Source: Heterohyrax brucei
Taxonomy: Eukaryota; Chordata; Mammalia; Hyracoidea; Procaviidae
Direction of reading: 5' to 3'
Length of the DNA: 64,000 nucleotides
NCBI GenBank assembly: GCA_028571685.1
Contig: CM053141.1
Coordinates: 54,062,333-54,126,332 of the forward strand
The translations under genes and the position numbers were made by a program. Under the pieces are notes generated by a model. It did not search any database and had not been told where the DNA came from. It saw nothing but the letters and a program-made list of their open reading frames with translations. Position 1 is the stretch's first letter; each line of letters opens with the position of its first letter. This document shows, one piece after another, positions 1 to 10,090 of this stretch.

Positions 1-65
1 GATTTGAACTACTGACCTTTTGTTTAGTAGACTTAGCACTTAACCACCATGCTTCCAGGGTTTCC
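1..65 (-). repeat. AfroSINE head fragment
   Basis: Antisense 5' part of a tRNA-derived AfroSINE. Read on the minus strand it gives ggaaaccctgg, then the pol III A-box-like agcatggtggttaag and the B-box-like cagtagttcaaatc. The window edge cuts off its 3' part. It abuts the RTE remnant that follows. Confidence 0.85.
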
Positions 66-1310
66 AGAAACTATCAAACAGTTATCATTAATATCATATG
101 CAAGTAAAATTTCTTTGAAGATCATTCAAATGTGGCCACAGTGGCACAGAACTACCAATATTTCAATGTGGATTCAGAAGAGGATATAGAACTGGAGATA
201 TCATTGCTGATGTCAAAAATATTTTAGCTGACAGCAGAGAATACCACAAAGAAGTTTATTTGTGTTTTATTGGCTGCGCAAAGGCATTCAAATCTGTGGT
301 CACAGCAAATTATGGATAGCATTATGAATTCCAGGACACTTAATTGTGCTCCTAACTTGTACATAGATCAATAGGCAGTTGTTCAAACAGAATAAGGGGA
401 TGCTGCAAAGTTTAAAGACGGAAAAATTGTGTGTCAGGTTGTAGCCTTTCACCATCCCTATGTAATCTGCATGCTGAGCAAATAATCAGAGAAGCTGATG
501 ACTCTATGAAGAAGAATGGGACATCAAGACTGGGCGAAGACTTTTTAGTAACTTGCATTGTGCTAATAATACAATCCTGCTTGCTGAGAGTGAACAGACC
601 TTGAAACACTTACTGATTAAGATCAAAGACTAAAGCCTTCAGTATGGATTACACTTCAACATAAAGAAAACAAAGATCCTCACAACTGGACAAACATGCA
701 ACATCATGACAAGTGGAGAAACAATTGAAGTTGTGAAGGATGTCATTTGACTAGGATCCACAAACAACACTGACGGAAGTGGCAGTCAAAAAAACCAAAA
801 GATGCATTGCATTGCACAAATCTGCTATAAAAGACCTCTTTAATGTATTGAAAAGCAAAGAAGTTGACTTAAAAATTAAGTTGCACCTCAGCACAATCTA
901 TGGTGTTCTCAATTACCTCCTAGGCATACAAAGCTGAACAATGAATAAACAAGACTGAAGAACAACTGGCAACTTTGAATTGTGGTGCTGGTGAAGAAGA
1001 ATACTGAATCTACCATAGACTGCTAAAAGAAGAAACAAATCTGTCTCAGAAGAATTACCACCAGAAAGCTCTTTAGAAGCAAGGATGGTCAGACTATATC
1101 TCACATATTTTAGATATGGAATCAGGAGGGATCAGTCCCTGGACAAAGACCTTATACTTGGTAAAGTTCAGGGTCAGCAAAAAAAAAAGAAGGACCCTCT
1201 CAAGACAAACTGGTACATGGCTGCAACAGGCTTGAGCATGTTCAACAACTGTGAGACTGGGCAGTTGTACAAGTGACTTTAGGAGTCAGACTCTCTTGGC
1301 ATTAATAAAC
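66..1310 (+). mobile_element. RTE (BovB-type) LINE, 5'-truncated and decayed
   Basis: Sense copy of the RTE LINE that recurs in this window, running from the start of the reverse-transcriptase domain to near the 3' end. Recognisable blocks are the RT region (atcattgctgatgtc; gcaaaggcattc), the core (ctgtatgctgag equivalent near 470), the C-terminal block (tttgaattgtggtgctgg near 974) and the terminal ggatcagtccctgg near 1128. The RT catalytic motif expected as YADD reads about CANN near 556-567. Many stops and frame changes make it non-functional. It lacks the endonuclease domain, as is usual for 5'-truncated copies. Confidence 0.85.
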
Positions 1311-1699
1311 AACATAAGCCCAAGTTACAACTCAGTCCCAGAATTTACCTTCTGTATTATTTTTCTTCCAAATACTATTGAACTATAAAAAAAAATCATG
1401 TGATTTAAGTTAAATATTACTGAAGTATATATTTTAAATATTTCATGAAAATATAAGTCAGTGTAAAAAAAAAATCAGAGCATAAAAATAAATAAAATAC
1501 AAAAAAAGTCTTTACATCCAGAAGTTGACATACCAGTTCTTTACAGATTAATCTGTCAGTTTGTTTTAATTTCACTCAAATTCCCACTGTTTTTATTAGA
1601 AATTGATGAGCAGTTTCTAAAATGTGTGTACAAGGAAAATTATTTAGCTAAGCCAAATTATTTTGGAAAATATAAACAGAGTTGGAAATTTATACTCCC
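1311..1699. other. AT-rich spacer, nothing recognised
   Basis: A/T-rich DNA with short A runs between the RTE remnant and the first micro-insertion. I see no gene, RNA or clear repeat. Confidence 0.5.
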
Positions 1700-1757
1700 T
1701 AATTTCTGTTTATGGCGCCCCGACTCGACGGCACTTGGCTTGGCTTAATTTCTGTTT
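1700..1757 (+). mobile_element. 34 bp micro-insertion with 12 bp target duplication
   Basis: The 12 bp sequence taatttctgttt occurs exactly at 1700-1711 and again at 1746-1757. Between them lie 34 bp (1712-1745) containing ccgactcgacggcacttgg, followed by a ttggct repeat. This equals only the extreme 3' end of an AfroSINE/RTE-type element. All CpGs of the core are intact, unlike the full-length SINEs nearby, which suggests a recent event. Near-identical cores occur at 27137-27168 and 41180-41209. I infer extreme 5' truncation during target-primed reverse transcription, or a distinct tiny mobile unit. Confidence 0.75.
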
Positions 1758-1894
1758 GAAATATAAAGACACAGATTGGTTGAGATATGTATCAACATCA
1801 AATATTAACTAAGCATTAAGATCTAAAAATCATTCACAGAAATTATTATTTGATTATTGAGATTCCTCAGGAAATTGAATAAAGTAAGAATATT

Positions 1895-1997
1895 AGTACC
1901 CAATGCTCCTTGGAAACACTATGTTAACAGTTCTATTCTGTCCTGTAGGATCACTCTGAGTCAAATCGACTCAACAACAATGGGTTTTGTTTTTGTA
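1895..1997 (+). repeat. AfroSINE 3' half
   Basis: Sense 3' portion of an AfroSINE: aatgctccttggaaaca, ttctattctgtcctgtagg, gtcaaatcgactcaacaac and an oligo-T/G tail (gggttttgtttttg). The head is missing. Confidence 0.75.
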
Positions 1998-2002
1998 TCA
2001 CA

Positions 2003-2169
2003 ACAAAGGAGATCTGGTAGCTCAGTGGTTAAAATGCTTGGCTGCTTATCTAAAGGTCAGCAATTCAAGGCCACAGGACAAAGGTTGGCCATCTGCTTCC
2101 ATGAAGACTACAATCTTGAAAGTCCTATGGAGCAGTTCTACTCTGTTCTATACGGTTGTCCCTATGAGG
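2003..2169 (+). repeat. AfroSINE (variant with extra central block)
   Basis: Sense SINE with head ctggtagctcagtggtta, B-box-like gtcagcaattcaagg, a central block catctgcttccatgaag typical of one AfroSINE subtype, and the shared ggagcagttctactctgtt. It is truncated at about ccctatgagg, where the LTR fragment starts. Confidence 0.7.
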
Positions 2170-2443
2170 GAAGCAAGCAGAGATCTGGTAACCTTATACC
2201 ACTAAGAAGCTTTGCTTGGAGCAAAGCATGTCCTTTGGAAAGGACCAGGGTCTCTGCATCTCAGAAGCTCCTAGTCTGGGGGAAGACTGACAACAAAGCT
2301 CTTCCTCCAGAGCCAGCAGAAAAAGCCTTTCCCTGGAGGTAGCACCCTGAATTTGGACTTCTAGCCTACTGGAGTGTGACAGAAAAAAAAAAAAGCCATC
2401 CTCTTGTGGTATTTCTGTTATAACAGCACCAGACTACTAAGAC
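2170..2443 (+). mobile_element. Solo LTR fragment, MaLR/ERVL-like fossil
   Basis: The 3' half of an LTR family with at least eight copies here. Shared blocks include tttcctccagagccarcaag, ccctgaatttggacttctag and the terminal gtggtatttctgttat with agactactaagaca. It is non-coding and broken. It looks old, predating most SINE activity. No internal retroviral region is attached. The family name is inferred from overall similarity to mammalian MaLR-type LTR ends. Confidence 0.6.
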
Positions 2444-2966
2444 AATGGGTGTAATTAATGTAAGGAACATAAAGACTGGAAGGACAGGCAGTGGTGCTGA
2501 CATTCAAAGATCTATGAAGATGGCTAATAGAACGTGTTGTTGCTAGGGGTGATAGATAAGCAGCTAAAAAAGGTACTATTTAACTTACACAAGCAGAAGA
2601 GATTAGAAAGAGGTGAATAGAAAGATGAGGTTATCAATGCTAAATGAAAATCAGAAGCCCTTTCCCAGTTGCCACACCTAAACAAATTCTTAGGTGCAGA
2701 ATTTATCAACCAGAAGCCAGTGCGCAAAGCAAACACCGCTCACAGTTGTTCTCAAAAGGGTAACTGTACATTAGCATCACAGAGGTCTGATCTGCAGCCA
2801 GTCACGGCGATGGTGCAGGACCGGGTGGACGTTCATCCCAGTGCGCATGCGGCAACCAGGAGGCCAGCGCTGACTTGATGGTGGAGAGAAACAGAAACAA
2901 TCAGCATACACACACACGTGAGAAAACCGCTGGAACTTAGGGAAGAACAGCCCCCAAAAGATTAGA
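2444..2966. other. No gene or clear repeat recognised
   Basis: Mixed-composition DNA. A short stretch near 2800-2880 is unusually GC-rich and CpG-bearing for this window (gtcacggcgatggtgcagg and neighbours), but I see no supporting promoter or exon structure. Confidence 0.4.
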
Positions 2967-3158
2967 ATACTGGTTCTCAATGTGAGGGCTATTGTGCCAT
3001 CCGGAGAAAATAAAATGATTACAGCTGAAGCGATTCTGCTTGCATTTTGTTAATTGAGTCTAAGGATGTTGCAGATTGAATCCGCAGGACAGAGCTGCAC
3101 AACAAAGAATTATCCAGTCCATAATGTCAACAGTTTTAAGATTGAGAAGCCCCAGACT
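2967..3158 (-). mobile_element. MER20 (hAT-Charlie non-autonomous DNA transposon)
   Basis: The segment starts tactggttctcaatg and runs to gacagagctgcacaacaaag, aattatccagtccataatg and ttaagattgagaagcccc, in the order of a reversed MER20 consensus as I recall it (hallmark: acaacaaagaattatccgg). It is ancient, eutherian-wide and inactive. A second copy lies at 60187-60405 in the opposite orientation. Central positions have drifted strongly. Confidence 0.6.
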
Positions 3159-3332
3159 AGAAGTCACAGTGCCCAGAATTTACACAAGACTGGGAATAAT
3201 GCCTATTCTCACAAGCCATTCTTTGAATTATCTTCAGATTCATGGGGCACTGGGTCAAGTACAGAAGAGGCCATGACTCAGTGGTGGGCAATAATTAAAC
3301 CTGGACTGGCACTGCTTTAGTCTGAACTAACA

Positions 3333-3535
3333 AATCATTTTAAAAACAAGACAAAAAGATCCAAATACTCCCTAGTTTCTGAACTCAGTGAATCCCAGAC
3401 AAAAGCTCCAGAATATTTTTAGGCAGCCAAGAAGGCAAAATTCATAATTTCTGACATCTAAACAGAAATAAATAAGCACACAAAGAACCAAGAAAATATG
3501 ACGCATGATAAAAAGAAAAATCAATTTTCACAATT
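3333..3535 (+). mobile_element. Old L1 (L1M) 5'-region, part 1
   Basis: Resembles the region upstream of ORF1 in old mammalian L1s: gaactcagtgaatcccagac, aaaattcataatttctgac, agaaaatatgacgcatgat and agaaaaatcaat. The same element resumes at about 4024, so it is split by a younger insertion. Confidence 0.55.
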
Positions 3536-3828
3536 CATCTGGATGAAACTAGAAAATATGTTGAATGAACTAAGTCAATTACAAAAGGAAAACAATTATA
3601 TTATTACCCTTATATATAAGATGCCTAAAATAGGCAGATATGTAGAGAACAAAGTTTATTGGTGGTTATTAAGGGTGAGAACCAAGAGAGATACTGAGCT
3701 TCTATGAAAGCAATGAAAAAATTGGGAAACTGGTAACGGTGATGGCTGAACAATGGTAAGCATACTTAGTGTTACTCAAAGTTGAAAGGCAAATGTCTTG
3801 TTGCATATAAATTTACCATAATAAATGT
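3536..3828 (+). mobile_element. L1 3' end inserted into older L1
   Basis: Typical distal ORF2/3' UTR of an old-to-middle-aged L1: ctggatgaaactagaaaat, aatgaactaagtcaattac, atataagatgcctaaaata and a 3' end with aaatttaccataataaatg. It sits between two collinear pieces of an older L1 5' region, so it is a 5'-truncated later insertion. Confidence 0.6.
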
Positions 3829-3889
3829 AAGTCACCTTGAATTCTCTCTCTGACACATGCACACAAATAGACATTGCTGTCATTTTGAT

Positions 3890-4022
3890 TCCTAATGATA
3901 GCAACCCTTCAAGACAGAGTAGACCTGCTCCATAAGGTTTCCAAGAAGCCCCTGCTGGGTTTGAACTGCCGACCTTTTCGCTGGCGGCTGTAGCTCTTAC
4001 CCACTACTCCAGCAGTGTCCCC
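3890..4022 (-). repeat. AfroSINE
   Basis: Antisense SINE: gacagagtagacctgctcc, ggtttccaagaagcccctgc, ggtttgaactgccgacctt, and ending with the reversed head ctcttacccactactcc. It follows the nested L1 end directly. Confidence 0.75.
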
Positions 4023-4023
4023 T

Positions 4024-4535
4024 TAATGGATATAGAAACTAGAATTAGCAGAGACATCAAACGGTTGTTGTAAACATAATCTGTATGCTCAAAAGGGTAA
4101 GTAAGGGGGATGGAGGACTTGAAGGGATAAAAGAAAAGGAACTTCCAGACAGGAAAATTACAACATGTGGGTGAAAAGATACACTGGATGGACTGGTGAA
4201 CTAAAAGACGCAACAGTAGAAATGATCCAAAGAGAAACAGGGAGAGTAAATGGAATTTAACAAATTCAACAGACGGTCAAGTAGTGAGCTGTGCGACAGT
4301 TCTAAGTACCTTAATGCATATTCAATAAACTCTTCAAGAAATAATTGCTTCTTTAAACAAAAATAGTAACAGTGTAAGTGGAGTTTACAATGTACAAGAC
4401 AAAAATATGTGACAAGGATATCACAAAAGACAGGAGGGAAGAAATAATGGTATACTCTGCTTCGCTTCTTACCACTATAAGATTATGTTACTACATGTGA
4501 AGTGATGTAATAATGCTTCATTTTATACAGTGCTA
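4024..4535 (+). mobile_element. Old L1 (L1M) 5'-region, part 2
   Basis: Continues the element broken at 3535: gatatagaaactagaattag, aagatacactggatggactg, gtgaactaaaagacgcaac, gtgagctgtgcgacagttc, then blocks like gtttacaatgtacaagac and tatgtgaagtgatgtaataatg equivalents. These are the ORF1-flanking sequences of old L1s. It is strongly diverged and non-coding. Confidence 0.5.
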
Positions 4536-4538
4536 AGT

Positions 4539-4575
4539 CAGATCCAACTCGTCAGCAGTTGGCTTGGCAAGTTGA
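4539..4575 (+). repeat. Decayed SINE/RTE 3'-end micro-fragment
   Basis: Reads gctaagtcagatccaactc then gtcagcagttggcttgg. It aligns with the consensus gagtcggatccgactcgacggcacttggcttgg after CpG decay. I see no target duplication. It looks like an older member of the micro-insertion class at 1712, 27137 and 41180. Confidence 0.5.
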
Positions 4576-5112
4576 AGAAACAAGTAGAAGTACATGATTC
4601 AAGCAGGAATTAAAAAAAAATTAGGAAAACTCTAGATTAGTTTTAGCATAAAAATGGAAAACTGGGAGTCATTTAGACATTTACCCATTAAACAATTTCA
4701 CTTGATTTCATCTCAGAAAAGGAGAATGTATAAAGATGAAAAGGAAAGAGGGAGATACAAAGAAACAGTCTTGGGGAAAAATAAGTTTCAAAAATTATAT
4801 ATAGATACATGTATGCATCTCCAAAGGAAAAAAAAGGACAACAGGAATAATTAACACATATTCAAAAAATACTTATAATTATTGTTATATGAAATTTTCC
4901 ATTTAATCTTTCCAAAAACAGATGGGAAAATCAAAAGGCAGCTAATTAAGAACTAGTAAAGATTGCAGAAGAAAGAATGAATGCTCACAATCTGTTCTAT
5001 CCCAGATTTCATCCTTTTGCTATTATCCATTTTTTTCCCAAGCTCCTTGATACCTAGTTGCTGTTTGGTCATGTTTGTTTATCAATTGATTCTCCCTAAT
5101 TCCTATACCCAT
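4576..5112. other. AT-rich DNA, no gene recognised
   Basis: A-rich sequence. It might be further decayed old L1, but I cannot place blocks with confidence. Confidence 0.4.
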
Positions 5113-5287
5113 TATGACTGATACGAACCTATAGAACAGATCAGAACTGCCCCATGGGATTTCTAAGCTGGTCTATCTTTACAGAAGCAGACTGCAGTGT
5201 CTTCCTCCAGCAGGGCAGCTGGTGGGTTCAAGGCATACAACTTCTCATGAGCAGTCAAGTGCTTAACCACTGTACCACCAGGGCTCT
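5113..5287 (-). repeat. AfroSINE (variant with extra central block)
   Basis: Antisense: gatcagaactgccccatgg, tctatctttacagaagcaga, agctggtgggttcaaggc, and ending with the reversed head cttaaccactgtaccaccag. It is the same subtype as 2003-2169. Confidence 0.75.
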
Positions 5288-6917
5288 GTATGATAGACAA
5301 TTTTACTTTTCACTAGTAAGTAGCAAATTTTATAAAGATATGTAATATGTTAGGTTATTAGCTACAATTATTTTAGCTAGTATTATTTTTCTTTTCAAAT
5401 ATTTACCTACTTCAATTTGTTCTAAAAGAAAAAAAAAGTCTAGTTTTATGTCATATATTTAAGAAAATAAAAATGTTTCTTAAAATTCTGTTCTATTTAA
5501 AAATCATCTCTTCTCAAACCTTCCACCTGCTGTCTGTCCTATAAGCTAGCAGATGAAAGAGAATGCTAATTTTGTTGGGGTATGAAACAATTGTCAGGAA
5601 TTGAGCTTCCTGAATCATTTGTATGCTCTCAAACTTTTAAGCATTTTAAAAAATTAGTAAGACATACAAAAGAGTGAGTAAGCATTTACAGGAATAAGGG
5701 ATAAGTTTGAGACTCCTCTAGGTACACAGCAAGAAAAAGGAATTTGTTTTAAGGAAAAGATATTAGTATTGATGAAGGATAATAAAACACAAATCTTCAT
5801 GAGTTTATGTGAAAAAGACAAATCACACAAAACTTTTAGAAAGTAACTTTGTAATAGACTTCAACTCATTGTAAAAAACAACAAAAAAAACATATTGCTA
5901 GTAGTATGTCAAGTCTACGAGGCAAATAAACTTAAAAAAAAATCCCAGACTACCAATTCCACTGCCCACCTTCTATCTTTATAGGAAATTAAATAGAAAG
6001 ATATGCTCTTTTAATGATCTTTCACTTAATAATTATTTATTGAATCTTCGAATATGGAAGGCAGACAAAATTTCCTGTCTTTGACTTTCCTCTTTGATAC
6101 AATTCCAATTTTGGTCAAAGAGAAAAACATTTAAAATTAATTTCATTTATTTTGAAGTCGATATTTAACATACAGATTGAACATTTATAAAGCAACATGA
6201 ATATAAAATCAGGTAAGCAGGAATAATTCCAACAGATTCAGGAAATAAAGTACTTTTTAATAAAACTATATTTTTTTTTCCTAGAATTCCAGAAAGAATT
6301 ATTTGGAAGACATTTTTAGAGAATCAGGTGATTGCTTTTTTAAGGAAATGAAGTAATCTTTAATAAATAAAATACTATCCAGTCATTGTAAAGCAAAAAT
6401 AAAAGTGCAAAAGGCAAGGAGAATGTAGCTTAGAATGCTGGGACTTCTTACAAGAGCTCATTATTAAATTACTTACAAAAATAAGGACCTTGTAAAACTG
6501 CTGGTGATAAAAAGCAGATAAGCAAACCCTGGGGAAAAAGGACTGTATTATATGGATTTTAGAGCCATGCTTTTTGAGAAGGTCCTGGATATATTTAACC
6601 AAACAACTCTCTATGGTTTTAAATCACTAAGTACAATTTCTGATAACTTGCAATGTTCCATGAAAATAACTGAATCTAGCTAACAATAAAACATGAATAG
6701 CTGGGTGATTTTTTTTTTTTTTTGGTCAGTGAGAATATATTTTGTAATCATCTTTTATCTGAAAATCCTTTATTGAAAGTTTAAATACACAATGAAGTGT
6801 TTACTATTCCTCTTACTGTCATTGCCTTTTTAATTGATAGTCAATATCTATTTTAGATTTTGCAGAGAAGCCTGTAACAGATAACTTTGTATTTTTATAA
6901 CTAAGCCAATTATACAT
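5288..6917. other. 1.6 kb AT-rich stretch, nothing identified
   Basis: Strongly AT-rich with homopolymer A and T runs (for example T near 6710-6723). No coding exon, RNA gene or recognisable interspersed repeat is evident to me. Confidence 0.5.
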
Positions 6918-7088
6918 TGTTCTTAGCTGCCTTTGAGTAGGCTTCCAACTTATGATGACCCATACACAACAAAATGAAATACTTCTCAGTGTTCCATCAT
7001 CCCCAGCATCAGTTACACATATGACCTCTGTGAATCATAGTATTTTCATTGATTGATTTTCGGGAATAGATCACCAAGCCTTTCTTCC
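6918..7088 (-). repeat. RTE/AfroSINE-derived repeat
   Basis: Antisense. It starts with a decayed RTE-type 3' end (cttccaacttatgatgaccc, acacaacaaaatgaaatac) and ends with gattttcgggaatagatcac plus aagcctttcttcctagtct, which belongs to the RTE 5' region and the class-2 SINE. It is best read as a rearranged or internally deleted RTE-related copy. Confidence 0.55.
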
Positions 7089-7260
7089 TAGTCTATCCTA
7101 CATATTTAAAATGAAGACATATGAATGCAAAAATGAATCAGCAGGCACTGTAACCTAGAAATACACTACCAAAAATAAACTAATGCTTTTTCTAAAATTC
7201 AAATATTATTATTTGGCAATAATGTTCTAAATAAATATATATCTTTGACAATTATTACTG

Positions 7261-7784
7261 GAAATTTATCATTTGTTGTTGTTGGTAGGTGCTATCACAT
7301 CGATTCCAGCTCATAGAGACCCTAGGTACCTGCACCATGTTCACAACTCTTGTTACGCTTGAGCCCATTGTTAAAAACACCATGCCAATTTATCTCATTG
7401 AGGTCTTTGTCTTTTCCACTGAACTTGTACTTTATTAAGCCTGGTGTCTCTCTCCAGGGACTGATCCCACCTGACAATATGTCCAACGAATGTAAAATGT
7501 AAGCTCACCATCCTTGCTTCTAAGGAGTATTCTAGTTGTACTTCTTCCAACACAGAGTTGTTGGTTCTTTGGGCAGTCCACGGTATATTCAATATTCTTT
7601 TCCAACACTAACAATTCAAAAGTGTCAATGCTTTGGTCTTTCTTATTCATTGTCTGCCTTTCATATGTGTACGATGTGATTGAAAACGTCATAGCTTGGG
7701 TTTGATGCAACTTAATCTTTGGAGTGACAACTCTGCTTTTCAACCCCTTAGAGGGGTTGAAAAGATGTTTGTTGAAACTTATCA
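7261..7784 (-). mobile_element. RTE LINE, 5'-truncated, with fold-back 5' end and target duplication
   Basis: Antisense 3' part of the RTE LINE: tail gttgttgttgg at 7275-7285, ggactgatcccacctgac near 7458, and the C-terminal block of the reverse transcriptase. Reverse frames contain NIPWTAQRTNNSVLEEVQLE, a conserved C-terminal stretch. It is bracketed by gaaatttatca (7261-7271) and gaaacttatca (7774-7784), a target duplication with one difference. At its 5' end the DNA folds back on itself (7736-7764). Confidence 0.85.
7736..7764. repeat. Perfect 12 bp inverted repeat (hairpin)
   Basis: cttttcaacccc at 7736-7747 is followed after five bases by its exact reverse complement ggggttgaaaag at 7753-7764. 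One arm belongs to the RTE coding sequence. The other is extra sequence at the element's 5' junction, inside the target duplication. Confidence 0.85.
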
Positions 7785-8262
7785 CTGATATGACTGATGA
7801 CCAAGAGAGAAAAAAAATATTTAAATGGAAGCTAAGGGGAATTTATGTTAACTACTTGTTGCTATATAATAACGTGGAAGAAACGCCTTTGCTACAGTAG
7901 TACCTAGAATTTCAAGAGCATAGATTAAGGTGTCTGAGAGAAGAATGACTTGAACCAGAATTTGAAACATGGGTAAGACCTCTCAGACAAAAATAGAATT
8001 AAGGCATACATCCCAGGCTGAAGCAGTTTAGAGTGGTGCAGAAATGTACTGCATTTCTCTCTTTCTGGAAAAACCTGCAAAAGGAGGCTTTCTCTAACAT
8101 GTAAAGAAGTTTAAACTGTGATAGATAAAGAAGGTTTCAGAGCAAGAATCTGACATAATGCAATAATATATTTTACTTAAATGAATTGATTTCCTGTTTA
8201 GGGGATTGTAGAATTTTTTCTTTTTTTTTTTTTGTCATTACATATTACATATGTACGATAAA
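7785..8262. other. No gene or repeat recognised
   Basis: AT-rich spacer between the antisense RTE and an AfroSINE. It holds a T run near 8218-8234 and nothing else I can name. Confidence 0.45.
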
Positions 8263-8425
8263 CATGGAAACCCTGGTGGCGTAGTGGTTTAGCACTATGT
8301 CTGCTAACCAAAAAGCTGGCAGTCCAAATCCACTAGGTGGAAATCCTACAGGGCAGTTCTACTCTGTCCTATAGGGTTGCTATGAATCAGAATTGACTTG
8401 TTGGCAATGGGTTTGGTTTCTTTTG
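8263..8425 (+). repeat. AfroSINE, near full length
   Basis: Head ggaaaccctggtggcgtagt with the pol III A box, B-box-like ctggcagtccaaatcc, gggcagttctactctgtcc and tail caatgggtttggtttcttt. Flanks acgataaa and atgataaa may be a target duplication. Confidence 0.9.
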
Positions 8426-8904
8426 CTTATGATAAATATATCTGCATATATAAATTACAAGAAGTTATACTGACAGACTTCAAGAAGTAATATTACTCTG
8501 TCAAAGTTTAATAATACTTTAGGTTGTTATTCTGTATTAACAAAAGGTTTTCAAGAGGGTTACATAAACCGTAAGCCTAATTTTTGTAAGTCTCTTTAAA
8601 AGTAGGAGCTCACTTTAGAGAAAGACAACATAGATTCACATGATTTAACTTGGATTTCTTAAATTAACATTTTATTGTGTTTAAGATGAAAGTTTACACA
8701 TTAAAATAGTGTCTCATTTTAAAATGAATTTGAATTTTTTATCACTACTGAGACTGAACAATTTAACCTGCATCAGTAAGTTTCCATCTACTTAATTGTG
8801 TTCATCTTTTGTGAATTACTTCTTTTCATGACTTGTCAGACTCTCTTTTGAATTTTTACATTTTCTTATCACTTGTATAAACCTCTTTATAAAAAAAAAA
8901 AGAA
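8426..8904. other. AT-rich spacer
   Basis: No gene or recognisable repeat. It contains an A run near 8890-8902. Confidence 0.45.
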
Positions 8905-9040
8905 CATCTCAAGGTTGTTGAGTAGATTGTGACTTATAGTGACATAAAGAGTGCATTTACTATTCAGTAAATGAAACAATGATTGAATAGGAGTGAAAGC
9001 TCAGATAGAGAAAGCCAGTTGGAATCCATTGTAGTAATCC
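8905..9040 (+). repeat. Ancient interspersed repeat, piece 1
   Basis: gatagagaaagccagttgg and ccattgtagtaatccataa resemble an old mammal-wide repeat (blocks like agaccagttaggaggctattgcagtagtcc) whose name I cannot give. It is interrupted by SINEs and may resume at about 9715. Confidence 0.35.
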
Positions 9041-9044
9041 ATAA

Positions 9045-9215
9045 AAAATCTGATAGTGGCATAGTGGTTAAGTGCTACACCTGGTAACTAACAGGTTGGC
9101 AGTTCAAATCCACCAGGCACTACTTGGAAACTCTGTGAAGCAGTTTGACTCTGTCCTATAGGGTAACTATGAGTCAGAATCAACCAGGTAGCAATGGGTT
9201 TGGTTGGGATTTTAA
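9045..9215 (+). repeat. AfroSINE
   Basis: Sense: tagtggcatagtggttaag, ggcagttcaaatccaccagg, gactctgtcctatagggta and tail agcaatgggtttggttggg. Confidence 0.9.
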
Positions 9216-9285
9216 TGGGTTATTATGAGTTGGAATAAACTGAACTGCCACAAGTTGCTTTCATGTTTGGTTAATGAATGAAAAA

Positions 9286-9495
9286 GGAATCCTTCAGTTG
9301 CCGGACAGTTAATGTGTTCTGCTGCTAACCAAGAAGACTGAAAGTTCAATTCTACCCAGAATTACCTCAGAAGAAAAGCCTGGTGATTTACTGCTAAAAT
9401 AATCAACCATTAAAAAATTCGATGCACAGTTCCACTCTGACACAAACGGGGTCACCATGAATTCGAATCAGCTCAAAGGCAACTGGTCTAATGGG
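9286..9495 (+). repeat. AfroSINE, class 2 (long form)
   Basis: Sense copy of the longer SINE class. After the tRNA-like head it carries gaagaaaagcctggtgattt, ttccactctgacacaaac, ggggtcaccatgaattcg and ggcaactgg. The 3' part is shared with the RTE LINE, which presumably supplies its reverse transcriptase. Confidence 0.8.
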
Positions 9496-9714
9496 TAGAA
9501 ATAGGTTTATAAACTTTAGAAAAACAAAGGTAAAGGAAGTCATTCTGTGACATTTTTTGGACTGACAATAAGGGAGGGGACTGAGACTCACAAATTCCTG
9601 TGACCGGATAGACAACAGAAAAGAAGATTCAGGGGATTCATGTTGAGTGAGTTGGTTCTTTGGGGGGTATTTAAATAAATTTTTATAAGAGAGTTACAAT
9701 ACATCCTTCTAATT

Positions 9715-10090
9715 TTCAAAATAGATATCTCAGCTATAGATTTGGTACTCATGACAATATAAACGATGTCTTAGCTAATTAGAATAGATAAGAAATTCCA
9801 GTAAGAGAGCAGAATGTGAAAAGCTTAAGAACATAACTCCGGAAAATGCTTCAGCAAAACTAAAATAAGTCTATGAAACAATTGAGAAGAAGGGACTGTG
9901 GAAGCAGGAAGAAAACTGACAATATACAAAAACAAAGAACTAGCAAATCTGAAGAAATAAAAACAACATAAAAAGCTGCAGAAGGGTCAAGCAAATTAAA
10001 CTAAAAATGGCTATTAGATTTAGCCAACAAAAAAGACCTTGAAGAAGGTAGCAACATTAGAGAAATCAAATTCAAGTTGAATCTGCAATG
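9715..10090 (+). repeat. Ancient interspersed repeat, piece 2
   Basis: Weak similarity to the same old repeat as 8905-9040 (ctatagatttggtactcatg; gcagaagggtcaagcaaatt). It is diverged, non-coding and unnamed. Confidence 0.3.

Noticed and set aside
1857-2342. 161-codon open frame
   Set aside because: It runs across two AfroSINE pieces and an LTR fragment; the peptide reads as translated SINE and LTR sequence, not a protein domain.
2800-2880. CpG-bearing patch as a promoter or CpG island
   Set aside because: Under 100 bp, with no adjacent exon or consistent CpG density; too small for an island.
8263-8340. tRNA gene-like A and B boxes
   Set aside because: They belong to the tRNA-derived head of an AfroSINE; no cloverleaf with an intact acceptor stem is present.
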